Positions 6,381-16,530 of a DNA stretch of 38,993 bases are shown here, one piece after another. Every line of letters starts with the position of its first letter. Positions within the stretch are counted from its first letter, which is position 1. A program made the translations under genes and the position numbers. This stretch comes from Synechococcus sp. AG-679-B05 (GTDB taxonomy: Bacteria; Cyanobacteriota; Cyanobacteriia; PCC-6307; Cyanobiaceae): the NCBI GenBank assembly GCA_003210795.1, contig QCUJ01000013.1, positions 1 to 38,993 on the forward strand, given 5' to 3'. The notes beneath the pieces are model-generated. The model saw only the letters and a list, made by a program, of their open reading frames with translations, did no database searches and had not been told where the DNA came from.

Positions 6381-8973
6381 GCAGCTGGACCACTTCAGAG
6401 GTGTTCGCGGAAAGCGGAGCATCGGCCAGACGCTCAATCGCTTCGCACATCACCCGCTGACGCTCAGAGCCATAGCTCCTGAAGCGGCTGAACACCTTGG
6501 CCATCCGGGATGCCGTGATCGCATTGCGTGTGTCCACCGCTGCAATCTGATCCGCCATGAAGCGATAACCGCTGCCGTCGATCGAATGGAAGACCGGCAC
6601 GTTGGCGGTGAATCCGCCAAGCACAGCCCGCAACGAATTCGGCGCCAGTGGATCGAAACGGGGATGCTCCAGCAGGGCCTGAACCCGTTGCAATCCATCG
6701 GGTCGTGGTGCCGATGCCTCCAGGGCAAACCAGGCATCGAGAATCACCGGCTTCTCCTGCCAGCGCTGGTAGAAGCAATCCAGGGCCTGATCACGCTCCG
6801 CGACATCCAGGGGCTGCAGCGCCCTCAAAGCAGCACGAGCCAGCGTCATTGAAGGGCCGGACACCGCCTCCAGCGCTTGTCGACGAGCCTCCACGTCTCC
6901 CGCCGCCGCAAGCCAGCTCCAGGCAAGACCGGTCAACGAGCGAGCTCCCTGACCAGCGGGCCAGGCTTGCGACCAGTCCCCACGGCTCACCTTCAGAAGG
7001 TGATGCAGTGGATCGGCAAGTTGGCGACCAAGCTCTGCAATCCAATCCCGCTGAGCCGAATACATCGCTAGTGGATCCACTGGATTTTGAAGCGCCTCCA
7101 GTTCCGCTGTGCCTGGCAGGGCCAGAAGAATGGCCAGATCCTGGCCACCATCACCGTTGTAATCGCTCAGACGCTGACGCAGGGCATGGATCAATGCCTG
7201 TTCAACGGTCTCGTCGCGGTGACCTTCGGCACGGGCCAACAACACCTGACGAGCCAGTCGCTGAGCAGCATCCCAACGGCTGAAGGGGTCATCATCGTGC
7301 GCAAGCAACTGCAGCGATTCCTGCAACGACTGCTCGATCTGCACGTTCACCGGTGCTGAAAAACGGCGCAGCAGCGACAGTGCCGGTGCTTCCTCTCCCG
7401 GCTCACCCTGGAGCGTGAGCTTGGCCTGCTCACCGTCCATCACCAAAAGCTGTTCCTCACCAATACGGCCCTGATCGCCCACGAGCGCAACAGCAATCGG
7501 AAGCACAAGTGGCTGCTTTTCCGCTTGCCCTGGGGTGGGGAGCGTGATCTGTTGGAGCTCCAGGACCAATTGCCCCTTGGCCGCATCCCATCGTCGCTGC
7601 ACTTTGAGTTCCGGCGTTCCTGCCTGGTGATACCAACGCTTGAACCGCTCAGGATCGAAACCGAGTTCTTTCCCATCTTCAGCGGCACCATCCACGATGG
7701 ATTGCACGAAGTCTTCTGTGGTGGCCGCCGTTCCATCAAAACGACTCACGTAGGTCGCCATGCCACGCATGAACCGCTCCTGGCCCAGCAGGGTGTGCAG
7801 CATGCGGATTAATTCAGCTCCCTTTTCGTAAATCGTCGTTGTGTAGAAATTGTCGATCGCCTGATACTCAGATGGCTTCACAGGGTGTGCCGTCGGCCCG
7901 GCATCTTCACGGAACTGGGTGTTGCGAAGCATCGCCACATCCTCGATCCGTTTCACAGCCGCGGAATGCAGATCAGCGGTGAAACTCTGATCACGAAAAA
8001 CGGTGAGTCCTTCCTTCAGCGAGAGCTGAAACCAGTCGCGGCAGGTGATGCGGTTGCCGCTCCAGTTATGGAAATACTCATGAGCGATCACGCTCTCGAT
8101 CCGCTCCAACTCACCATCCGTTGCCGTTTCAGCATCAGCCAGCACCAGCTTCGAATTGAAGATGTTGAGACTTTTGTTCTCCATCGCGCCCATATTGAAG
8201 TGACGCACAGCGACGATGTTGTACTCGTCGAGGTCGTATTCGAGCTGATAAATCTGCTCATCCCATGCCATCGAACGCTTCAGCGACTCCATGGCATGAG
8301 CGGTGTAGGGCTCATCACCCTCCTCCACATGCAGCCGCAGAGTCACTGTGCGACCGGATGCCGTCGTGAACTGATCTCGAATTTCCCGTAGATCGCCAGC
8401 CACAAGAGCGAACAGATACGACGGCTTGGGGAAGGGGTCCTCCCAGGTGACGGCGTGGCGGCCGTCGGCAAGCTCCTCCTCAGCAATGGCATTGCCGTTG
8501 CTGAGCAATACAGGGCAGCTGGAACGCGCAGCCTCAATCCTCACCGTCCAGCGACTCAGCACATCAGGACGATCGGGATGGAAGGTGATCCGTCGGAATC
8601 CCTCCGCTTCACATTGGGTGCTCAACATGCCGCCGCTGGCATAAAGCCCCTCAAGGGAACAGTTGTTGTAGGGGTCGATGCGGCAGCAGGTTTCCAGAAC
8701 GAAAGCATGTTCCGGAGGTTGATCAATGGTCAGCCAGCCGTCGGAGCAGCGATAATCCGATGTCGGCAGGTCTCGACCGTCAATGGCAACGTTGAGCAGT
8801 TCAAGCTCAACACCCCGCAAAGCCAAAGGCTGATTAACACTTCTTGGCTCCAACTCCATCCTTGCCTTGACCAGGACAAATGTGTCCTGAACATCCACGT
8901 TCAATTGAATTGTGGAGAGCTGAAAAGCCCAAGCGGTGTAGTCCGCCAAACGGACCGGGGCAGCAGCAGCCAT
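6370..8973 (-). CDS. pepN: Aminopeptidase N (M1 family)
   Basis: The product has 867 residues from ATG 8973 and is close to other bacterial PepN proteins in length and motif order. The exopeptidase motif GAMEN is at 262-266, the zinc site HEYFH at 298-302, and the third zinc ligand Glu321 falls 18 residues later in LKEGLTVF. The C-terminal part is the long helical solenoid typical of PepN. The enzyme removes N-terminal residues from peptides in the cytoplasm, using Zn2+. The open frame extends to 9015, but the extra 14 residues (MVPSGSGKS...) are not expected in the family, so the MAAAAPVRLADY start is preferred. The upstream gene ends at 9016, so the two may be co-transcribed. Confidence 0.95.
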   Translation of the reverse strand: MAAAAPVRLADYTAWAFQLSTIQLNVDVQDTFVLVKARMELEPRSVNQPLALRGVELELLNVAIDGRDLPTSDYRCSDGWLTIDQPPEHAFVLETCCRIDPYNNCSLEGLYASGGMLSTQCEAEGFRRITFHPDRPDVLSRWTVRIEAARSSCPVLLSNGNAIAEEELADGRHAVTWEDPFPKPSYLFALVAGDLREIRDQFTTASGRTVTLRLHVEEGDEPYTAHAMESLKRSMAWDEQIYQLEYDLDEYNIVAVRHFNMGAMENKSLNIFNSKLVLADAETATDGELERIESVIAHEYFHNWSGNRITCRDWFQLSLKEGLTVFRDQSFTADLHSAAVKRIEDVAMLRNTQFREDAGPTAHPVKPSEYQAIDNFYTTTIYEKGAELIRMLHTLLGQERFMRGMATYVSRFDGTAATTEDFVQSIVDGAAEDGKELGFDPERFKRWYHQAGTPELKVQRRWDAAKGQLVLELQQITLPTPGQAEKQPLVLPIAVALVGDQGRIGEEQLLVMDGEQAKLTLQGEPGEEAPALSLLRRFSAPVNVQIEQSLQESLQLLAHDDDPFSRWDAAQRLARQVLLARAEGHRDETVEQALIHALRQRLSDYNGDGGQDLAILLALPGTAELEALQNPVDPLAMYSAQRDWIAELGRQLADPLHHLLKVSRGDWSQAWPAGQGARSLTGLAWSWLAAAGDVEARRQALEAVSGPSMTLARAALRALQPLDVAERDQALDCFYQRWQEKPVILDAWFALEASAPRPDGLQRVQALLEHPRFDPLAPNSLRAVLGGFTANVPVFHSIDGSGYRFMADQIAAVDTRNAITASRMAKVFSRFRSYGSERQRVMCEAIERLADAPLSANTSEVVQLLKP

Positions 8974-9015
8974 GCAGGCAGCGAAGATCGACTTACCCGA
9001 TCCTGACGGAACCAA

Positions 9016-9426
9016 TCAGGACTTGCCGGACTGCTTCTTGATTGCCTCTTTGATCTTGGTCTGAACGTCGTTGGGAATGGCCTTCGGGCATGCCGACATC
9101 GCCCGCAACAAAATCTGCTGTTCCGCCGCAGCGAACATCTCCTTTTCCGTCAAGGTTTTCCCCTTGAGAGAAGCCACTTTCCCCTGATGACGTCCCTTCA
9201 GGGCCTGTGCATAGGTGCTCGCTGAGATCCCAAGAGCCTTGGGGAAATCAATGCCATCAAGGGCAGACATACAGAAAAACGAGGTCCCCATCGCCTGATA
9301 AACGGCAATGTCCTCATTGGTGGCTGGCTTGAGCTGCTGCGCATGTGCCGGAATACCAAACAGTCCGAACGATGCGAAGGCTGCCGGCACCGTCAGGATT
9401 TTCAAGAGGTGTTGGCGCAGATTCAA
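9016..9426 (-). CDS. Secreted small protein of unknown function
   Basis: The 136-residue product has a classic signal peptide (MNLRQHLLKILTVPAAFASF then GLFGIPAHA) with an AHA cleavage site near residue 29. The mature part is helical, with two cysteines (in FFCMSAL and MSACPKA) that could form a disulfide once exported, and a lysine-rich C-terminus. It precedes pepN on the same strand with a gap of about 40 bases. Proteins of this kind are conserved in marine Synechococcus, but no function can be read from the sequence. Confidence 0.72.
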   Translation of the reverse strand: MNLRQHLLKILTVPAAFASFGLFGIPAHAQQLKPATNEDIAVYQAMGTSFFCMSALDGIDFPKALGISASTYAQALKGRHQGKVASLKGKTLTEKEMFAAAEQQILLRAMSACPKAIPNDVQTKIKEAIKKQSGKS

Positions 9427-9495
9427 AGGTCTTTATTCGAATAATTAATCGTATTTTCACTCATCTCTTCGAGATCGCCTCACTCAATAGACCGG

Positions 9496-10008
9496 TCAGT
9501 CATCCTGGATTGGGGGCAAGGGATCGGACTCGCGGATCTCGTGGTGATGCTCAACGATGGCAAGTTCGCCGTTTTCCCAGCTGTAGATGGCCCTGTAGCG
9601 GTATCGATCCTGATCAACAAGGCGAATGTGTTCCAGGATGTCCCATTGCTGATAGTGGGATTCGAGAATAGTTTCGTGTTCATCCACCTGTCGCAACCGG
9701 GTTCGCACAGGATTGGTGTTGAGATAACCGCGGCTGCGTTGCAACTGGTGGCCCCAGAGGGTGGCTTCCATCACACCGTTCCGCTCGTACCAGGGCTTAC
9801 GGGCAAAGAACTCGTCAGCATGCTGATTGTCCTCGTCGGACCACCAACTGAAGCGGTAGCGGCTTTCGCCTGCCGATGGCTCCGCGAAGGCCTCCATCTT
9901 GAGATGCATGTCGACATGCAGAACGCAGTCGTCACTGAAGGTGTACTGACGACGCGAACGCCATACACCGAGATTGCGCGAGAACCAGCGGCGAAGGTTG
10001 CTGTCCAC
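9496..10008 (-). CDS. CpcS/CpeS-like protein (putative phycobiliprotein lyase fold)
   Basis: From GTG 10008 the product has 170 residues. It opens with VDSNLRRWFSRNLGVWRSRR, like the start of CpcS/CpeS bilin lyases (F-x-x-x-x-G-x-W-x-S-x-R), followed by alternating strands suited to a lipocalin barrel (FSWWSDEDN, YRYRAIYSWENGEL). CpcS-type enzymes attach bilins to phycobiliprotein cysteines. This one is divergent, so bilin ligation is an inference. The open frame continues to 10098 but lacks a better ribosome site; ATG 10083 is another possible start. An alternative is a lipocalin-like protein with a different ligand. Confidence 0.6.
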   Translation of the reverse strand: MDSNLRRWFSRNLGVWRSRRQYTFSDDCVLHVDMHLKMEAFAEPSAGESRYRFSWWSDEDNQHADEFFARKPWYERNGVMEATLWGHQLQRSRGYLNTNPVRTRLRQVDEHETILESHYQQWDILEHIRLVDQDRYRYRAIYSWENGELAIVEHHHEIRESDPLPPIQDD

Positions 10009-10189
10009 CTGGATGGAAGGCGAACCGAGACCGGATGCATGCCCCGTGAGCGGGACACGGTTTTGCGCAGAAAAAAGCGACATAGACCGCGTCGACAACG
10101 CAACGGAGTGTTCTTTGATGTCTTAGCTGGAATGGCGCACCAGTCAAAAACCCATAAGGTGAGCTCCTGTTTTTGTCGATGGTCACGCC

Positions 10190-11341
10190 GTGGGTGACGA
10201 CGAGCCCAAGGGTCGCCAGCGATTGAAACTGTTGCTGGTGGCTGCACGCCATCATCTTTCCGGACAAGACCTGCGCTCCGTTGTTCACTACCTCGAACGC
10301 GATGACGTTGGATTTGAGGTGACTCTGCAGCTGGCGGATCCATCTCAACAACCGGAACTGCTCGAGCTGCATCGCCTGGTGATCACCCCGGCTTTGATCA
10401 AACTCTCACCATCTCCCAAGCAGGTCTTTGCTGGCAGCAACATCCTCCAGCAACTGAAGGGTTGGGTGCCCCGCTGGCAGCAGGACGGCGTGGTGAGCGG
10501 CCTGGGGCTGAGTCTCCGACCCACCGAACTGGATGGAAGTCGAACCCAGAAGGAATTGCAGCTGGAAGACCAGCTATTGGTGTTGCGCCAGGAAAATGAG
10601 ACCCTGATCGACCGCATTCATGCGCAGGAACGGCTGCTGCGGATGGTGGCCCACGAGCTGCGCACCCCACTGACGGCCGCAGCCTTGGCCCTGCAGAGCC
10701 AGCAGCTCGGCCAGATCGACATGGACCGATTTCAGGATGTGCTGACCCGCCGACTGGAAGAGATGGAGGCTCTCTCCAAAGATCTGCTGGAGGTCGGAAC
10801 GACCCGGTGGGAAACCCTGTTCAATCCGCAACGGCTGGATCTTGCCAGCGTTTCAGCGGAAGTCATCCTCGAACTGGAAAAGCTTTGGCTGGGCCGAAAC
10901 GTTGAAATCCGAACAGACATTCCCAGTGATCTTCCAAAGGTGTTTGCAGACCAACGCCGGATGCGTCAGGTGCTGCTGAATCTTCTTGAAAATGCCCTGA
11001 AGTACACCGGCGAGGGTGGACATATCACCCTGACGATGTTCCACCGCACCAGCCAGTGGGTTGAAGTCAGCGTTTGCGACAGCGGCCCTGGAATTCCCGA
11101 AGGAGAGCAACAGAGAATTTTCCTGGACCGGGTTCGTCTTCCCCAGACATCAAACCGAACCACGGGCTACGGCGTTGGCCTGGCTGTGTGTCGCCGGATT
11201 GTTGAAGTGCACGGCGGACGCATCTGGGTGACCTCCAAACCGGATGAGGGCGCATGCTTCACGCTGACCGTTCCTATCTGGCAAGGCCAAGGGCGGGAAT
11301 GGGGACAGGCCTCCTTGACGGAGGGCAAGGTTGAACCGTAG
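10190..11341 (+). CDS. sasA: Circadian histidine kinase SasA
   Basis: The 383-residue product starts at GTG 10190. Residues 12-105 form a KaiB-like thioredoxin-fold sensor ([20 protein letters not shown]). After a coiled-coil linker comes the H box [16 protein letters not shown] with phosphorylated His155. The N box ([13 protein letters not shown], Asn268), G1 (DSGPGIPEG) and G2 (GYGVGLAV) of the ATPase domain follow. SasA binds KaiC through the KaiB-like domain and phosphorylates RpaA, so clock timing controls transcription. All catalytic motifs are intact and the length is usual. The kaiABC genes are not in this window. Confidence 0.95.
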   Translation: MGDDEPKGRQRLKLLLVAARHHLSGQDLRSVVHYLERDDVGFEVTLQLADPSQQPELLELHRLVITPALIKLSPSPKQVFAGSNILQQLKGWVPRWQQDGVVSGLGLSLRPTELDGSRTQKELQLEDQLLVLRQENETLIDRIHAQERLLRMVAHELRTPLTAAALALQSQQLGQIDMDRFQDVLTRRLEEMEALSKDLLEVGTTRWETLFNPQRLDLASVSAEVILELEKLWLGRNVEIRTDIPSDLPKVFADQRRMRQVLLNLLENALKYTGEGGHITLTMFHRTSQWVEVSVCDSGPGIPEGEQQRIFLDRVRLPQTSNRTTGYGVGLAVCRRIVEVHGGRIWVTSKPDEGACFTLTVPIWQGQGREWGQASLTEGKVEP

Positions 11342-11388
11342 CTTCGTGGGGTGCTCGGGAGTACAAAATGCTTCTCGATCACGGCCTC

Positions 11389-11461
11389 GCCCCCATCGTC
11401 TAGAGGCCTAGGACACCTCCCTTTCACGGAGGCGACAGGGGTTCGAATCCCCTTGGGGGTA
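11389..11461 (+). tRNA. tRNA-Glu (anticodon TTC)
   Basis: A 73-nt cloverleaf can be drawn. The acceptor is GCCCCCA pairing with TGGGGGT, then A73. The D arm lies around TCTAGAGGCCTAGGA. The anticodon arm CCTCCCTTTCACGGAGG carries TTC, and the T arm AGGGGTTCGAATCCCCT has the standard TTCGAAT loop. No CCA is encoded. In cyanobacteria this tRNA also supplies glutamyl-tRNA to glutamyl-tRNA reductase for haem, bilin and chlorophyll synthesis. It sits 47 bp behind sasA. Confidence 0.96.
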
Positions 11462-11628
11462 TGTATCTTCTGGTTTCAACCGAGGAAGTATTGATTTGCA
11501 CGAAGAGCTAGATCTCATCTTGAATTATTTTGCGGCCAGCTTGAACCACCAAATGCTTTTCACTTCAACAGGATTTAGCTGTCGATAACAATTAAAGGAA
11601 TCTCCGTCGATAATTTGTTCTGATCAGT

Positions 11629-12177
11629 TCAGGAGTTAAATCTCCTTCGAGCTTCTGCTTCAACAGCGCGAAGGTTACTGCTCAAATCATCCCGAAGCCG
11701 CTCCTCTATCAAACCGATGGGCATGCCCAGGCATCCCTGCACCGTGAGCTCGTACAGCAGCGAAGAACCATCGGGAAGATCCCGAATCTGCCAGGAGCCT
11801 TCAAAACGGCGGAAATCACCCTTCAGCATTGAAAAACGCAGCACCCAGTCGGGGCGAAACTCATTCAGCTCAAGCAAAACCTGAGCGGAGAAACGAAGAC
11901 CCAACAATTTCTGACTTCCCTCTTGCTGCAAACGAACCGTTTCACCCTCTCGATGCACCAACACACTGGAGGTGAGGTTGGGGATGAACTGATCGAGATG
12001 CTCGTAATCAGTCAGGACCTCCCAGAGGAGGGTCGATGGAATCTCACTGCGCAGTTGTGCTGCCAGACGTCTTGTCCCTGAGGGGAGGCGTTCCATGGTC
12101 TGCTGGATCGCCTCGCCCTTTCCGAGGGAACCTGCAGAACGAAGTCCGCTTGAAAACAACGCCTGGGAAGGAGTCAA
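11629..12177 (-). CDS. SRPBCC (START/cyclase-like) family protein
   Basis: The 182-residue product contains TRRLAAQLRSEIPSTLLWEV then LTDYEHLDQFIPNLTSSVLV, the helix-strand start of the polyketide cyclase/START-like helix-grip fold, and ends with a long helix (GLIEERLRDDLSSNLRAVEA). The family binds hydrophobic ligands in a central cavity; the ligand here is unknown. The first 27 residues may not be translated: ATG 12096 (MERLPSG) is an alternative start. It is divergent from petH and stands alone. The 167 bp between tRNA-Glu and its stop hold nothing recognisable. Confidence 0.75.
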   Translation of the reverse strand: MTPSQALFSSGLRSAGSLGKGEAIQQTMERLPSGTRRLAAQLRSEIPSTLLWEVLTDYEHLDQFIPNLTSSVLVHREGETVRLQQEGSQKLLGLRFSAQVLLELNEFRPDWVLRFSMLKGDFRRFEGSWQIRDLPDGSSLLYELTVQGCLGMPIGLIEERLRDDLSSNLRAVEAEARRRFNS

Positions 12178-12291
12178 AAGACCTGCACAAACCTTGAATT
12201 CATTGATCGATTTTAAGGGAAATGTCCAGAAGATCAGGCCAGTGTGGAGAACAACAACCGAATCCAGCTGAAACGTTGACCACTCTTATAG

Positions 12292-13497
<1,206 letters not shown>

Positions 13498-13525
13498 TTC
13501 AGGTCAGCAGGTTGCCTTTCGAAAG

Positions 13526-13551
13526 ACCCACCCCAGCCGGGTGGGTTTTTT
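13526..13551 (+). terminator. Rho-independent terminator of petH
   Basis: An 8-bp stem ACCCACCC/GGGTGGGT (13526-13533 with 13539-13546) closes a 5-nt loop and is followed by a run of six T. It lies 28 bases after the petH stop codon and before zwf, so zwf needs its own promoter. Confidence 0.88.
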
Positions 13552-13645
13552 ATTGGTTGAAGACAAATCAGATGGCAAATCCAGACAGAAGTGATGAGAG
13601 CACGGCCCGATCAGCCTTCCGTGCCTAAACCAACGTCAGACACCA

Positions 13646-15178
13646 ATGAGCGCCATGCTCGCCACCGTCACCAACCCCCTGCGGGTCGGACTGCGCCAGG
13701 AGCGCGTCATCGCGCCCCAATGTTTGGTGATCTTCGGGGCCAGCGGTGATCTCACCCACCGCAAGCTCGTGCCGGCACTGTTCGAGCTGTTCCGGCAGCG
13801 TCGCTTGCCCAGTGAATTCGCCGTTCTGGGCTGCGCCCGTCGCCCCTGGAGCGATGAGGAGTTCCGCGGAAAGATGGGAGATGCGCTGGCCAAGCGCATC
13901 GAGGAAGATCCCCAGGCCTGGGAGCAGTTCGTCGGCAAACTGTTTTATGAGCCGGTCGACCTTCAGCAACCCGATCATGTTTTTCGCCTTGGGGAGAGGC
14001 TTGAAAGGATCGATGAACAGTGCTCAACCCATGGCAACCGCACTTTTTACCTGTCGGTGTCTCCGAAGTTCTATGCCGGGGGTTGCCGCTCTCTTGCCGA
14101 TGCGGGTCTGCTGAAAGATCCCAAACGCAGTCGGGTGGTGATCGAAAAACCCTTCGGACGCGACTACGGCAGCGCCCAGGCCCTTAACCGTGTGGTTCAA
14201 ACCTGCGGCCAGGAAAACCAGATCTTCCGGATTGACCATTACCTGGGCAAGGAAACGGTCCAAAACATCATGGTGCTGCGGTTCGCCAACACGATTTTCG
14301 AACCGATCTGGAACCGCAACTACATCTCCAGCGTGCAGATCACCGCGGCCGAGACCGTCGGTGTTGAGGAGCGGGCTGGCTACTACGAAACATCCGGTGC
14401 CCTGAGGGACATGGTGCAAAACCATCTCACCCAGATGCTGGCGATCACGGCGATGGAACCTCCGGGCCGGTTCGATCCGGAGGCCATCCGCAACGAGAAA
14501 GCGAAAGTGCTGCAGGCCACCCGACTGGCTGATGAACTCGAACCCTGGAACTGCTGCATCCGCGGCCAGTACGGCCCTGGAGGAAGCAACGAAAGTCCGT
14601 TGTCGGGGTACAGAAAGGAGCCCGGTGTTGACCCGAACAGCACCACCGAGACCTACGTGGCGATGAAATTGTTCATCGACAACTGGCGCTGGCAGGGCGT
14701 GCCTTTTTATGTACGCACGGGCAAACGTCTCGCCAAACGCCTCAGCGAAGTGGTGCTCACCTTCCGTGAGGCGCCCGTCCACCTGTTTGATGCGGCAGCG
14801 GGCGGGCCAACCGCCAATCAACTGATTCTGCGCATCCAGCCCGATGAGGGGGCCGAATTCCGCTTCGAAGTGAAGTCACCCGGGTCCGGCATGCGCAGCC
14901 GACCGATCGACATGGAGTTCTCGTATGACGATTCGTTTGGGGAACCCTCCGATGAGGGCTATGTCCGCCTTCTCGCCGACGCCATGCTCAGCGACCCCAC
15001 CCTGTTCACCAGAAGCGACGAGGTGGAAGCGGCTTGGCGGCTCTACACCCCGCTCCTGGAGCTGATTGAAGACAGTCCCTGGCAACTCCCGGTTCACCCT
15101 TATGAGTCGCGCACCTGGGGGCCGGCCGCCGCTGATGCGCTGTTGGCCCGTGACGGACTGCTGTGGCGCCGTCCCTGA
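13646..15178 (+). CDS. zwf: Glucose-6-phosphate 1-dehydrogenase
   Basis: The 510-residue product has the NADP-binding signature FGASGDLTHRKLVPALF (30-46), EKPFGRD, the active-site motif RIDHYLGKE (195-203) with the catalytic His/Asp/Lys set, and the usual C-terminal substrate-binding half. It oxidises glucose-6-phosphate to the lactone with NADPH release, the entry to the oxidative pentose phosphate pathway used by cyanobacteria in the dark. ATG 13646 was taken; ATG 13655 is possible. opcA follows 45 bp downstream, the usual cyanobacterial order. Confidence 0.97.
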   Translation: MSAMLATVTNPLRVGLRQERVIAPQCLVIFGASGDLTHRKLVPALFELFRQRRLPSEFAVLGCARRPWSDEEFRGKMGDALAKRIEEDPQAWEQFVGKLFYEPVDLQQPDHVFRLGERLERIDEQCSTHGNRTFYLSVSPKFYAGGCRSLADAGLLKDPKRSRVVIEKPFGRDYGSAQALNRVVQTCGQENQIFRIDHYLGKETVQNIMVLRFANTIFEPIWNRNYISSVQITAAETVGVEERAGYYETSGALRDMVQNHLTQMLAITAMEPPGRFDPEAIRNEKAKVLQATRLADELEPWNCCIRGQYGPGGSNESPLSGYRKEPGVDPNSTTETYVAMKLFIDNWRWQGVPFYVRTGKRLAKRLSEVVLTFREAPVHLFDAAAGGPTANQLILRIQPDEGAEFRFEVKSPGSGMRSRPIDMEFSYDDSFGEPSDEGYVRLLADAMLSDPTLFTRSDEVEAAWRLYTPLLELIEDSPWQLPVHPYESRTWGPAAADALLARDGLLWRRP

Positions 15179-15223
15179 GTTCCTGTTTTTCAAGCCACGT
15201 CGTTGTCCCAATCCGTCTGATCC

Positions 15224-16510
15224 ATGTCTCCGCAGCTCACCCTCCAGACCCCCCTGGAACTTGCTCCCGCTGACGTTCCCACCTATCTCGAGCAGCTCTG
15301 GTCACCCGAACAGCAAGGCAGCACTGGTACAGGTGCCAACACCTTCTGCCTGCTGATCTGGCAACCCGCCTGGGCGGAACAGCACCTGATCCGCACCGGG
15401 CGACTGAATGGACCGATCACCGGCCAGCAGTCCGATCAACTGGTGGCAGCCGGCCAGCAGGCGGTGATCGATGCAGACCTGCCAAGTGGCACGCCTCCAC
15501 TGGCGGAGGCCGTGATCAGTGCCGTGGCTGGATGGGATGGCATCAACCCAAGCGAAGATCTGCGCGGCCAGTACATCGACCCAGCCCTGAGTGCGCTTCA
15601 ACCCCGTCGGTTGATCACACTGGCCCCGATGATCGAGGCTGATCACCCATTGGAAACCCTCGTAGCGGCGTACTGCCCGCTGCCAGAGGAAGGGGGTGGC
15701 ACAACAGCCTGCGGCGATGTCGTGGTGCTGCGCGGCAGCCAGAACGCGCTTGAAGAGGGCCTGGCCATTCTTCAACCCCTGCTGCCGGCAAGGATGCCGG
15801 CCTGGGTGTGGTGGAACGGCTCCCTCGATGAAGCTCCGGATCTTCTGGACCAGCTGGCTGGAACACCACGGCGACTGATCCTCGACAGCGCCGTTGGCAC
15901 CCCACGCCAGTGCCTCGATCTGCTGCGAACCCGTGTGCAATCAGGGCAGGCGGTCAATGACTTGAACTGGCTCCGACTGAGCAACTGGCGCGAAACACTG
16001 GCGATGGTGTTTGACCCTCCACAACGCCGGGAGGCTCTGAACCACATCACCCAGATGGAGATTGATGTTGAAAGCAATCACCCCGCCCAAGGACTGCTTT
16101 TAGCGGCCTGGATCGCGGATCGACTGGGTTGGAAACTCATCAGCAGCGACAGCGACGACGAGGCCATCAACGCCCGGTTCACGCGTGGTGATGGTGTGGA
16201 GGTGCGCTTTCAGTTGATGTCTGTGCCCGTGGGTCAGCCCAGCGTGCATCCTGGCCAGATGGTGGGATTGCGTCTGATCTGCAAACCCGACAGCAGCCCG
16301 GGAGTATGCGTGATCCTCTGCACGGAATCAGGTGGCTGCATGCGGCTCGAGAGTGGCGGCATGGCCGACCTTGAACTCCACGAGGAGATCGTTCCCGTGC
16401 AGAACAGAACTCCTGAAATGGATGTCGCCCGCCTGTTGGGTGGCGGACACGACACCACCAACCCGCTCCTGGCGTCAGCTGCACCTCTGGCTGCCAGCCT
16501 GCTGCCCTGA
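15224..16510 (+). CDS. opcA: Glucose-6-phosphate dehydrogenase assembly protein OpcA
   Basis: The 428-residue product starts SPQLTLQTPLELAPADVPTY, and its position directly behind zwf, its length and segments such as RTGRLNGPITGQQSD and VFDPPQRREALNHITQMEID fit OpcA. The family lacks an enzyme motif; it promotes assembly and redox control of G6PDH tetramers in cyanobacteria. The next gene, cobB, starts only 20 bp after its stop, so read-through transcription is likely although the functions are unrelated. Confidence 0.92.
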   Translation: MSPQLTLQTPLELAPADVPTYLEQLWSPEQQGSTGTGANTFCLLIWQPAWAEQHLIRTGRLNGPITGQQSDQLVAAGQQAVIDADLPSGTPPLAEAVISAVAGWDGINPSEDLRGQYIDPALSALQPRRLITLAPMIEADHPLETLVAAYCPLPEEGGGTTACGDVVVLRGSQNALEEGLAILQPLLPARMPAWVWWNGSLDEAPDLLDQLAGTPRRLILDSAVGTPRQCLDLLRTRVQSGQAVNDLNWLRLSNWRETLAMVFDPPQRREALNHITQMEIDVESNHPAQGLLLAAWIADRLGWKLISSDSDDEAINARFTRGDGVEVRFQLMSVPVGQPSVHPGQMVGLRLICKPDSSPGVCVILCTESGGCMRLESGGMADLELHEEIVPVQNRTPEMDVARLLGGGHDTTNPLLASAAPLAASLLP

Positions 16511-16530
16511 AGATCTTGCACGACTGAGCC

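Noticed and set aside
8974-9015. P-loop-like GSGKS in an upstream extension of pepN
   Set aside because: It belongs to codons before the normal PepN start; aminopeptidase N has no ATP-binding site, so it is chance.
14024-14821. 265-codon open frame on the minus strand
   Set aside because: Antisense to zwf, with no recognisable domain.
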